NCBI GenBank assembly: GCA_030684755.1
Contig: JAUXXN010000225.1
Coordinates: 1 to 6,075, forward strand
Direction: 5' to 3'
Origin: Hydrogenophaga sp.
GTDB taxonomy: Bacteria; Pseudomonadota; Gammaproteobacteria; Burkholderiales; Burkholderiaceae_C
Length of the DNA: 6,075 nt
Positions 1 to 5,452 of the stretch are shown here, one piece after another. Under the pieces are notes generated by a model that saw only the letters and a program-made list of their open reading frames with translations, was not told the DNA's origin and searched no databases. The position numbers were made by a program, and so were the translations under genes. Position 1 is the first letter of the stretch, and each line of letters begins with the position of its first letter.

Positions 1-559
1 CGGTCACGTCCAGCATAGCTGGCACGGTGCTGGCCAAGCTGGTGCTGTGCAACATCATGACCACCTCGTTGCTGTAGGCAGGCAAGGTGCGGCGCAACGC
101 GCTGGGCAACACAATGCGGCGCATGGCCTGCGTGCGGCTCATGCCCATGGCCTGTGCTGCTTCTATTTCACCGGCCGCAGTTTCGCGGATGGCACCCGCC
201 AGCATTTCAGCCGTGTAGCCTGCGGTGTTGAGGCTGAAAGCCAGCAAGGCACAGAAAAAAGGCTCCTTGAAGTGCGTCCAAGGCCACACGTCGTCCCAGC
301 GGGTCTGGATCCATTCCAGCTGCGCCAGCCCGTAATAGATCAAATACACCTGAATCAGCAGCGGCGTACCCCTGATCACATAGGTGTAGAAGCCCACCAA
401 CGCCCGCAGCGGCGCAATGGAACTGGTCAGTGCAAGGGCGAAAAAAACGGCTAAAACGGCACCCACACCGAGAGAAGACAACAGAAGCGTGAGGGTGGTG
501 ACAACGCCTTCGCCATACAAGGCCAAGGTATCGGGTTCAAAGATGACTTGCCATTTCAT
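1..559 (-). CDS. hisM: Polar/basic amino-acid ABC transporter permease, HisM type (partial, C-terminus off window)
   Basis: This is the second inner-membrane permease of a HisJQMP-like amino-acid importer; it would pair with the HisQ-type protein encoded just upstream to form the channel. The visible 186 residues start MKWQVIFEPD and run off the left window edge, so the C-terminus is missing (the family is about 230-240 residues). Residues 63-70 read RGTPLLIQ, typical of the HisM group, with hydrophobic segments around 18-46, 54-78 and 101-117. The EAA loop that docks on the ATPase is at about 131-152 (EIEAAQAMGM..., ending VLPSALRR). It is followed by PAYSNEV and MLHSTSLA, which closely resemble enteric HisM. 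The ATG lies 12 bases after the hisQ stop with no strong Shine-Dalgarno, so coupling to hisQ is likely. Family assignment is firm; the exact substrate is inferred from the binding protein. Confidence 0.93.
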   Translation of the reverse strand, partial: MKWQVIFEPDTLALYGEGVVTTLTLLLSSLGVGAVLAVFFALALTSSIAPLRALVGFYTYVIRGTPLLIQVYLIYYGLAQLEWIQTRWDDVWPWTHFKEPFFCALLAFSLNTAGYTAEMLAGAIRETAAGEIEAAQAMGMSRTQAMRRIVLPSALRRTLPAYSNEVVMMLHSTSLASTVPAMLDVT

Positions 560-571
560 AAGCGCATCATT

Positions 572-1258
572 TCAAACGTGTCCGCGCTTCACGCCCATGC
601 TGAAGCGGCGCTCCAGCTTTCGCAGCGCCCACAGGGACACCGATGTGTAAATCAGGAACAAAACCGCAGCGAACAGAAAAAAGGTGAATGGCTCGCGTGT
701 GGCCGAGCTGGCCTGCTTGGCAAGGTACGTCATCTCCTGCAGACCGATCAAGCTGATCAGGGCAGTGGCCTTGATCAAAACCAACCAATTGTTGGTGAAG
801 CCGGGCAGGGCGTATCGCACCATTTGGGGTGCCGTGATACGCAAGAACGTGCGCACACGGCCCATTCCAAAAGCCCATGCAGCTTCCATTTGCCCTTTGG
901 GTATGGACAAGATGGCGCCACGGAATGTTTCGGTCATGTAGGCGCCGTAAATGAATCCAATGGTGAGCACACCCGCCAAAAAGGGGTTGATGTCTACCGT
1001 GGCCTTGCTACCCAAAGCTTCGAGAAGATTGTTCAGGCCGATGGTGCCGCCGTAAAAAATCAACAGCATCAGCACCAGCTCGGGCACACCTCGCACCAGC
1101 GTGGTGTACACCGTGGCCAGCGCCACCAGAACCGGTCGGCCTGAAAGTTTGGCAGCTGCGCCGAGCAAACCCAGCAACACTGCAAACACCAGCGCAGCCA
1201 GCGAGACACCCACCGTGAGGAGGGCGCCTTGCAGAATGGACGCGTAGTAGCCGGACAA
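572..1258 (-). CDS. hisQ: Polar/basic amino-acid ABC transporter permease, HisQ type, TTG start
   Basis: This is the first inner-membrane permease of the importer, 228 residues, full length for the family. The N-terminus (SILQGALLTV), residues 52-68 (TTLVRGVPELVLMLLIF) and 103-113 (IYGAYMTETFR) closely follow enteric HisQ, as does the C-terminus (ERRFSMGVKR). The EAA ATPase-docking loop is at about 124-145 (MEAAWAFGMG...). Hydrophobic stretches suggest about five membrane segments. The only plausible start is TTG at 1256-1258: upstream in the same frame there is one GTT codon and then the TGA that ends the binding-protein gene. Alignment to HisQ supports this start, since little N-terminal sequence would be missing. 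No convincing Shine-Dalgarno precedes it, so initiation probably depends on ribosomes terminating on the binding-protein gene. Confidence 0.95.
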   Translation of the reverse strand: MSGYYASILQGALLTVGVSLAALVFAVLLGLLGAAAKLSGRPVLVALATVYTTLVRGVPELVLMLLIFYGGTIGLNNLLEALGSKATVDINPFLAGVLTIGFIYGAYMTETFRGAILSIPKGQMEAAWAFGMGRVRTFLRITAPQMVRYALPGFTNNWLVLIKATALISLIGLQEMTYLAKQASSATREPFTFFLFAAVLFLIYTSVSLWALRKLERRFSMGVKRGHV

Positions 1259-1261
1259 AAC

Positions 1262-2101
1262 TCAGTCGCCGTACACGTCGAAGTCGAAATATTTCTTGCT
1301 CACGGTGTCGTACACGCCATTGGCGCGAATGGCCTTGATGGCGGCGTTCAGCTCGTCGCGCAGGGCGGTTTCACCTTGGCGAAGCGCGATGCCAACGCCA
1401 TAGCCGTAGTACTTTACGTCGTTGAGAACGGGGCCAACAAAGCCGTAACCTTGGCCTTCGGGTTTGCTCAGGAAGCCGCCGGTGACTTCCACCGAGTCGG
1501 CCACTGTGCCATCTAAGCGACCGGATTTGATGTCCAAATAAACTTGGTCTTGCGCTTCGTAGGGCACCACCTTGACGCCCACGGGCTTCAAGTCACCCAT
1601 GGCGTATTTTTCTTGGGTCGAGCCTTTGAGCACGCCGATATTTTTGCCTTTGAGAGAGTTCAGGTCGGAGAAGGGCGTTTCGGTTTTGACAACGATGCGG
1701 CTCGGCGTGTTGTAGTACTTGTCGGTGAAATCGACCACTTTCTTGCGATCATCGGTGATCGACATAGAGCTGATGATGACGTCGTACTTTTTGGCTTGCA
1801 GGCCGGGGATCATGCTGTCCCAAACCTGTTCGACATAAACGCATTTGCGCTTGATTTCGGCGCACAGGGCTTCGGCAATGTCCACGTCAAAACCGGTGGG
1901 CTTGCCGTCGGGCGTTTTGAAGGTGAAGGGTTCGTAGGTGGGGTCGATAGCCACTTTGAGCTCGGGTAGCTCTACAGGGACAGGTGCTGCTGCGGGCGCA
2001 GCCGTTGGTGCAGGAACCGCAGGTGCTGGTGCTTCGTTTTTTCCACAGCCTACCAAGGCAGCGGTTCCGATAAGGCTCAGGGATAAAAACAGGTTCTTCA
2101 T
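1262..2101 (-). CDS. Lipoprotein substrate-binding protein of a basic/polar amino-acid ABC importer (HisJ/ArgT family)
   Basis: The 279-residue precursor binds an amino acid, probably Lys/Arg/ornithine or His, and delivers it to the HisQ/HisM permeases encoded next. ATG at 2101 is chosen because AAGGA lies 5 bases upstream and a lipoprotein signal follows directly: MKN, a hydrophobic stretch, and lipobox LVGC with Cys19. Residues 24-46 form an Ala/Pro-rich linker before the type 3 SBP fold. Compared with HisJ/LAO, the ligand residues are kept: Asp53 and Tyr56 (DPTYEPF), Ser111, Ser112, Ser114 and Arg119 (SSMSITDDR), Thr162-Gln163 (GSTQE), Asp202. The HisJ disulphide pair is present as Cys80 and Cys87, and the C-terminus (KKYFDFDVYGD) nearly matches HisJ/ArgT. 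Met97 sits where HisJ has Leu52 and LAO Phe52. Lipid anchoring is unlike the soluble enteric proteins. The exact ligand cannot be fixed from sequence. Confidence 0.95.
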   Translation of the reverse strand: MKNLFLSLSLIGTAALVGCGKNEAPAPAVPAPTAAPAAAPVPVELPELKVAIDPTYEPFTFKTPDGKPTGFDVDIAEALCAEIKRKCVYVEQVWDSMIPGLQAKKYDVIISSMSITDDRKKVVDFTDKYYNTPSRIVVKTETPFSDLNSLKGKNIGVLKGSTQEKYAMGDLKPVGVKVVPYEAQDQVYLDIKSGRLDGTVADSVEVTGGFLSKPEGQGYGFVGPVLNDVKYYGYGVGIALRQGETALRDELNAAIKAIRANGVYDTVSKKYFDFDVYGD

Positions 2102-2106
2102 GAAAG

Positions 2107-2111
2107 TCCTT
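2107..2111 (-). promoter_or_regulatory. Ribosome binding site of the binding-protein gene
   Basis: AAGGA on the minus strand, 5 bases before the ATG at 2101. It decides the start: a longer in-frame reading from 2185 would put 28 non-signal-like residues ahead of the lipoprotein signal sequence. It is the clearest Shine-Dalgarno in the transporter cluster; the two permease genes lack one. Confidence 0.8.
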
Positions 2112-2133
2112 GGACAATTGTTGGAAAAGTGGG

Positions 2134-2155
2134 TTGCCAAATTGGTTGTTGGCAA
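2134..2155. repeat. Inverted repeat / leader hairpin (7-bp stem, 8-base loop)
   Basis: The arms TTGCCAA (2134-2140) and TTGGCAA (2149-2155) are perfectly complementary around an 8-base loop. The hairpin would form in the 5' leader of the importer mRNA, about 22 bases upstream of the Shine-Dalgarno, so it does not bury the ribosome binding site directly. No T-tract follows, so it is not a simple terminator. It could be an operator or an mRNA-stability element. Confidence 0.45.
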
Positions 2156-2169
2156 GGCCAGTAATTGTA

Positions 2170-2183
2170 GGCTTGGGCAAGCC
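2170..2183. repeat. Inverted repeat in the importer leader (6-base arms)
   Basis: A perfect dyad GGCTTG-CC-CAAGCC on the minus strand. The 2-base gap is too short for a full RNA hairpin loop without opening a pair, so a protein-binding operator is more natural than an RNA structure. It lies between the NtrC-like dyad and the larger inverted repeat at 2134-2155. Confidence 0.4.
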
Positions 2184-2194
2184 AATTCTCTCTA

Positions 2195-2211
2195 TGCACC
2201 ATGCTGGTGTT
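2195..2211. promoter_or_regulatory. NtrC-like dyad (candidate nitrogen-regulator binding site)
   Basis: The plus strand reads TGCACCA, TGC, TGGTGTT. The NtrC consensus is roughly TGCACCA-N3-TGGTGCA, so 12 of 14 defined bases match and the inner CACCA/TGGTG arms (2197-2201 and 2205-2209) are a perfect inverted repeat. It lies about 24-40 bases downstream of the start predicted from the sigma-54 element. That is unusual, because NtrC enhancers normally sit upstream, but enhancer-type sites can act from downstream, or it may be a second, repressive site. As RNA the same dyad could form only a small 5-bp hairpin. Confidence 0.45.
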
Positions 2212-2245
2212 TCCCCGCATGCATTGCCGTTGATTTTATTAACTC

Positions 2246-2261
2246 AGCAAATTTCGGGCCC
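2246..2261 (-). promoter_or_regulatory. Candidate sigma-54 (RpoN) -24/-12 promoter of the amino-acid importer
   Basis: The minus strand reads GGGCCCG, then AAAT, then TTGCT. Against the consensus TGGCACG-N4-TTGCW, 10 of 12 defined positions match, including the essential GG (2259-2260) and GC (2247-2248) with exactly 10 bases between them. If used, transcription would start near 2235 and leave a leader of about 130 bases before the ATG at 2101. The context fits: enteric argT and hisJQMP are controlled by NtrC with sigma-54. This is a pattern match, not proof, since such elements also occur by chance. Confidence 0.5.
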
Positions 2262-2368
2262 ACTTTCTATCGATATAACTATACATAATATACATCGTGG
2301 AATATCAAAGATCTTCTATAGCGGCCACTATGGACATCTAAAATTGCATGTTTGATGACGCCTACACT

Positions 2369-3061
2369 TCACCAGCGGCCAACGGGCTGTTGGCTTCGTA
2401 CAAAGGCTGCAATGGTGGCGGCAGCTTCTGTACGTCCGGCACGGTTGGCAAAGTCGATAGCGGTCAAGCCTATTTCGTTTTTAACCGAGCTGTCTGCTCC
2501 TTCTTCCAGCAGCAGCTTGACTACCGCTGGGCTGCCGTAGTGCGCGGCCATCATCAGGGGTGTGGTGCGGTTGGGCGACTCGGCATCAATGTAGGCGTGG
2601 TGTGCAAGAAGAAGCCGAACCATAGCCACACTGATCGGCGCTGCATTGGAAGCTGCGTAGTGCAGCGGCGTCCAGCCGGGCTTGTTGACCTCTGCGCGGC
2701 GTTCAATCAGGCGTTGCGCTTGGGCAAGGTGGCCTTTGATAGCTGCAATCATCAGAGGGCTTTCACCCTGTGCGTTGCGGGCTTCCACTTCCAGGCTGTT
2801 TTGTGCCAACAGAAAGTCGGCCACCTTGAGCGAGCCTGCTTGCAAGGCCAGCATCAGCGCATGTTCGTTCTTTTCATTGCGCGTGTTCAGGTCGAACCCG
2901 CGAAGGGTAAGTTCAATCACTTTGGATTCGTTGTTCTGTTGGACGGCTCTGAAATAGTCGTCAAAGGAACCTGCAAAAAGGTGTGAAGAACTCAATAGAA
3001 ACCCAGTGAGCACGAGATGCTTAACGTTGTTTTTTACGTTTTTGACCAAGACATTTTTCAT
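2369..3061 (-). CDS. Exported ankyrin-repeat protein
   Basis: A 230-residue protein with an N-terminal signal sequence: several Lys within the first 15 residues, a hydrophobic core at about 17-24, and a likely cleavage after Ala30 (SHLFA|GS). The rest is ankyrin repeats, about six: degenerate at 33-62, then near 66-95, 99-127, 129-161 (GWTPLHYAA), 165-195 (TTPLMMAAHYG...LLLEEGAD) and a capping repeat at 198-221. It probably mediates protein-protein contacts in the periplasm; no catalytic domain is visible and the partner is unknown. ATG at 3061 gives the best signal peptide; a TTG two codons upstream (3067) is the base next to the tatD stop and in the same frame. Only 7 bases separate it from tatD, so it is probably the last gene of that operon. 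The ankyrin call is firm; export is very likely. Confidence 0.9.
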   Translation of the reverse strand: MKNVLVKNVKNNVKHLVLTGFLLSSSHLFAGSFDDYFRAVQQNNESKVIELTLRGFDLNTRNEKNEHALMLALQAGSLKVADFLLAQNSLEVEARNAQGESPLMIAAIKGHLAQAQRLIERRAEVNKPGWTPLHYAASNAAPISVAMVRLLLAHHAYIDAESPNRTTPLMMAAHYGSPAVVKLLLEEGADSSVKNEIGLTAIDFANRAGRTEAAATIAAFVRSQQPVGRW

Positions 3062-3067
3062 GATCAA

Positions 3068-3883
3068 TCAACCCGCCAAACGGGTGAATAAATCGTCAAA
3101 ATTGTCGCTGGTGGCTTCAGCAACGGCTTCAACAAGCATGCCTTTGACCTCGGCAATTTGCCTGGCCACAAAGGGGACGAAGGCTGGAGAGTTGGTTTTT
3201 CCACGGTAGGGAGCCGGGGCAAGGTAAGGGCTGTCGGTCTCAATCAGAATGCGATCCATGGGCACGAAGCGAACCACTTCGCGCAAATCGGCTGCATTGC
3301 GAAACGTGAGAATGCCGGAAAAAGAGATGTAGAAGCCCATGTCCAGCGCTGCACGGGCCACGGCTTCTGTTTCGGTGAAGCAATGAAAGACGCCACGTGA
3401 GCGGGCCAGACCGCCACAGGCGCCGGCTGTTTCGGCAAAGCCGCCCTCTTCCCGCAGGATGCTCAAGGTATCGTCTGAAGCGCTGCGCGTGTGGATGATG
3501 AGTGGCAAGTCGGTGATGCGACCGGCACGAATGTGGGTTCTAAACCGTTCGCGCTGCCAAGCCATGTCTGCCACGCTGCGGCCATTGAGACGGTAGTAGT
3601 CGAGCCCGGTTTCACCGATGCCGATCACTTTGGGTCGCTCAGATCGGGTGATCAGGTCGTTCAGCGTGGGCTCTTGCACACCTTCGTTGTCGGGATGTAC
3701 ACCCACGGTGGACCACAGGTTGGCGTTCTCGCGTGCCAGAGCATGCACCCCTTCAAACTCTTCTAGCGTGGTGCAGATGCAAAGTGCGCGATCCACTTGC
3801 GATTGCGCCATAGCCGCCAAGATGGTGGGCAGTTGTTCTTTCAGCTCGGGGAAATTCAAATGGCAATGAGAGTCTGTTAACAT
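3068..3883 (-). CDS. tatD: TatD-family metal-dependent hydrolase (DNase-like)
   Basis: A 271-residue TIM-barrel amidohydrolase of the TatD/YcfH family, cytoplasmic, expected to bind two divalent metals and act as a nuclease; the E. coli family members have DNase activity, but the role of this one is inferred. Metal-ligand motifs are all present: His6 and His8 (DSHCHL), His63 (GVHPD), Glu91 (GIGETGLDYY), His131 (IIHTR), His167 (VFHCF) and Asp217 (IETDSPYL). ATG at 3883 places the first His motif at residue 6, as in the family; reading further upstream adds 26 unrelated residues. No clear Shine-Dalgarno is seen. Residues 150-164 form a Gly/Ala-rich insert before VFHCF that is longer than in E. 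coli YcfH. The neighbourhood (holB, pilZ upstream) is the standard one for this paralogue. Confidence 0.94.
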   Translation of the reverse strand: MLTDSHCHLNFPELKEQLPTILAAMAQSQVDRALCICTTLEEFEGVHALARENANLWSTVGVHPDNEGVQEPTLNDLITRSERPKVIGIGETGLDYYRLNGRSVADMAWQRERFRTHIRAGRITDLPLIIHTRSASDDTLSILREEGGFAETAGACGGLARSRGVFHCFTETEAVARAALDMGFYISFSGILTFRNAADLREVVRFVPMDRILIETDSPYLAPAPYRGKTNSPAFVPFVARQIAEVKGMLVEAVAEATSDNFDDLFTRLAG

Positions 3884-3943
3884 GCGTACAAGATCGAGAA
3901 AACGAAGCCATGAAACTGCCGAAGGGCTGCGGCTGGGAACAAC

Positions 3944-3963
3944 CCTTGCCACAACGGGCAAGG
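3944..3963 (-). terminator. Intercistronic hairpin between pilZ and tatD (possible weak terminator/attenuator)
   Basis: A perfect 7-bp stem, CCTTGCC and GGCAAGG, closes a 6-base loop. On the minus strand it starts 10 bases after the pilZ stop and is followed by GTTGTT rather than a run of T. That makes it a poor intrinsic terminator; partial attenuation or protection of the 3' end of upstream mRNA is as likely. It lies in the 90-base pilZ-tatD gap, the longest in the cluster. Confidence 0.35.
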
Positions 3964-3973
3964 CACCAGAGGT

Positions 3974-4339
3974 TCAAATCGTTTGCGTAGGGCGCTCGGA
4001 ACCCAGGCTGGTACCCAAGATTTCTTCGATTTTGATTTTTAGAAGCCGGGACTTTTCGTCGGAGGGAAAGCGTATCCCAACACCTTGCGTGCGCGAACCG
4101 GAAATCTTGGCCGGCGTGATCCAAGCCACTTTGCCCGCCACAGGATAGCGTTGCGGATCGTTGGGCAGCGTGAGCAGCACGTACACATCGTCGCCCAAAC
4201 GGTAATCTCGCATCGAGGGAATGAAGATGCCACCATCAGCAAACAAGGGGATGTAGGCAGCGTAAAGCGCGCCCTTTTCCTTGATGGAAAGCTGAATCAC
4301 GCTTGGGCGTGCTGCATTGGCCGGTGGGGATATGTTCAT
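3974..4339 (-). CDS. pilZ: PilZ-domain protein, type IV pilus assembly PilZ type
   Basis: A 121-residue cytoplasmic PilZ protein. It resembles Pseudomonas PilZ, which is needed for type IV pilus biogenesis: IQLSIKEKGALYAAYIP (15-31), GGIFIPS (36-42), YRLGDDVYVLLTLP (46-59), PVAGKVAWITP (66-76) and QGVGIRFP (85-92). The RxxxR motif that binds cyclic di-GMP is not visible before the domain, and the usual D/N-x-S-x-x-G is replaced by ADGGIFI. It is therefore probably of the non-binding, partner-interacting class, like Pseudomonas PilZ. It follows holB by 45 bases. The ATG at 4339 has no strong Shine-Dalgarno. Its position beside holB is a known arrangement in beta- and gammaproteobacteria. Confidence 0.92.
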   Translation of the reverse strand: MNISPPANAARPSVIQLSIKEKGALYAAYIPLFADGGIFIPSMRDYRLGDDVYVLLTLPNDPQRYPVAGKVAWITPAKISGSRTQGVGIRFPSDEKSRLLKIKIEEILGTSLGSERPTQTI

Positions 4340-4384
4340 GGACGGCTAGTTTAGCGGCATTCCCGGGCGTGGCATCTATCGGTA

Positions 4385-5452
4385 TCAGGCGGCGTTAGCA
4401 CCGGTGCTGAGTATCTGACGGGTGCGCGCGGCCCAAGCTTCTTGCATCAGACCCGCGTTGAAAGGGTGCTCTACCGTGCGCGCTGCCGCCATGAGTTCGC
4501 GCGACCAAGTGGACAGCACCGCCCAGCGCGGAGCTTTGGGCAACGTGTTGGCCGGGAAAAACCGGGGCATGGCGCCAGCGCCAGTGGCCATCAGGTCGTG
4601 GCAAAGCTTTTGCAGCACGGCCAGTTGGCGGGCTGCGGGCCAACCGTCGAGCAAAGTCCAGTCGCCCCGGGCCAGGGCTTGTGGCAGCTCGGTCCAGACT
4701 TGCGCATTCAGCCCGCTGCGCGCCCAGTCCAGCGCGTCGGCGGGCCGACCGCCAGCGGCTTGCAGCCACACCTGAGCCTGTTCGCGTGTGGCGGTTTCAC
4801 CGGATTTACCGGGTTTCCCCAAGGCGCCGACTTGCGCTTGCAGCCAGCCCAAGGCCTCGTCGGACGCGGGCCAGCGCATGGCGTGGCCCTGGCAGCGGCT
4901 GCGGATGGTGGGCAGCAACTGGTGCGCGGCTTCGGTGGCCAGCACAAAGCGCACCTCGCCCACGGGTTCTTCGAGCGTTTTCAGCAAGGTGTTGGCCGCT
5001 TCGATGTTCATGCGCTCGGCGGGATACACCAGCACCACCTTGGTGTTGCCACGCGAGCGGGTGAACTGGGTGAAGCTCACGGCTTCGCGCGCGGCCTCCA
5101 CCCGAATCAGCTTGCTGGCCTTGCGTTTTTTGTCGTCAATGTCTTTTTGAGCGCTTTCATCCAGCGGCCAGCCCAGTTCCAGGCTCAGCGTCTCGGGCAT
5201 GAGCACGCACAAATCGGCATGGGTGCGCACATCAATGGCGTGGCAACTGCCGCACTGGCCACAAGCGCCCTGCTCTGTCGGCTGTTCACACAGCCAAGTG
5301 CGCGCCAGCGCCAGCGCCAATTCGTACTGGCCCAAACCCGACGGCCCGGACAGCAGCAAGGCATGGCCGCGCTGCGCCCGCAGACTGTGCAGTTGCTCTT
5401 GTAGCCAAGGCGCCAGCGGCGCAACAATGGGTTTTTCAGATGTTGCGCTCAT
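4385..5452 (-). CDS. holB: DNA polymerase III delta' subunit
   Basis: The delta' subunit of the clamp loader, which loads the beta sliding clamp on primed DNA; 355 residues, slightly longer than E. coli HolB (334). The AAA+ N-terminal part has a degenerate P-loop (GPSGLGQY, 36-43) without the Lys, as expected because delta' does not hydrolyse ATP. A four-Cys zinc site follows at Cys55, Cys64, Cys67 and Cys70 ([10 protein letters not shown]), then [10 protein letters not shown] (154-163) and the SRC motif at 185-187. Residues about 88-116 form a charged, Lys/Asp-rich insert relative to E. coli. ATG at 5452 overlaps the tmk stop as ATGA, and AGGA lies 6 bases upstream, supporting this start over a 20-residue longer reading. 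Translation is probably coupled to tmk. Confidence 0.94.
   Translation of the reverse strand: MSATSEKPIVAPLAPWLQEQLHSLRAQRGHALLLSGPSGLGQYELALALARTWLCEQPTEQGACGQCGSCHAIDVRTHADLCVLMPETLSLELGWPLDESAQKDIDDKKRKASKLIRVEAAREAVSFTQFTRSRGNTKVVLVYPAERMNIEAANTLLKTLEEPVGEVRFVLATEAAHQLLPTIRSRCQGHAMRWPASDEALGWLQAQVGALGKPGKSGETATREQAQVWLQAAGGRPADALDWARSGLNAQVWTELPQALARGDWTLLDGWPAARQLAVLQKLCHDLMATGAGAMPRFFPANTLPKAPRWAVLSTWSRELMAAARTVEHPFNAGLMQEAWAARTRQILSTGANAA

Larger units (their letters stand above)
2102..2368. other. Intergenic control region between the ankyrin gene and the amino-acid importer
   Basis: No gene is supported in these 267 bases. Composition is AT-richer than the flanking genes, especially at about 2270-2350, where TATACAT occurs twice (2281-2287 at one end of the AT run, again about 9 bases on). 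Reading toward the importer there is a sigma-54-like element, an NtrC-like dyad, two inverted repeats and the Shine-Dalgarno, listed separately. A weak sigma-70 candidate, TTGATA at 2303-2308 and TATAGT at 2278-2283, has a 19-base spacer, longer than optimal. I see no hairpin-plus-T-tract terminator after the ankyrin stop, so some read-through from the upstream operon is possible. Confidence 0.6.

Noticed and set aside
1544..1969. Plus-strand open frame opposite the binding-protein gene
   Set aside because: It lies entirely antisense to a well-matched HisJ/ArgT family protein and shows no motifs or ribosome binding site.
2278..2308. Sigma-70-like promoter TTGATA with TATAGT
   Set aside because: The 19-base spacer is outside the usual 16-18 and the region is AT-rich, so chance matches are expected; mentioned in the intergenic entry but not listed as a promoter.
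2303..2315. Possible IHF site (TATCAA followed by AGATCTT) near the sigma-54 candidate
   Set aside because: The TTR half of the IHF consensus is out of register by one base, and a second half-match near 2230-2235 lacks it entirely. Too weak to list.
2310..2340. TAGTGGCCGCTA near-palindrome as a terminator after the ankyrin gene
   Set aside because: The dyad has a mismatch, no loop and no following T-run.
2348..2986. Plus-strand 212-codon open frame opposite the ankyrin gene
   Set aside because: It lacks any recognisable domain and mirrors a clear ankyrin-repeat gene with a signal peptide.
5325..5347. Missing Lys in the HolB P-loop as a sign of a broken gene
   Set aside because: Delta' subunits normally have a degenerate, non-hydrolysing P-loop; the rest of the protein is intact.
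4442..5404. Long 320-codon plus-strand open frame opposite holB
   Set aside because: The minus-strand frame has full delta' motifs and correct coupling to tmk. The plus-strand frame is a low-complexity mirror (Gln/Gly/Ala/His-rich) typical of GC-rich antisense frames, with no recognisable domain.
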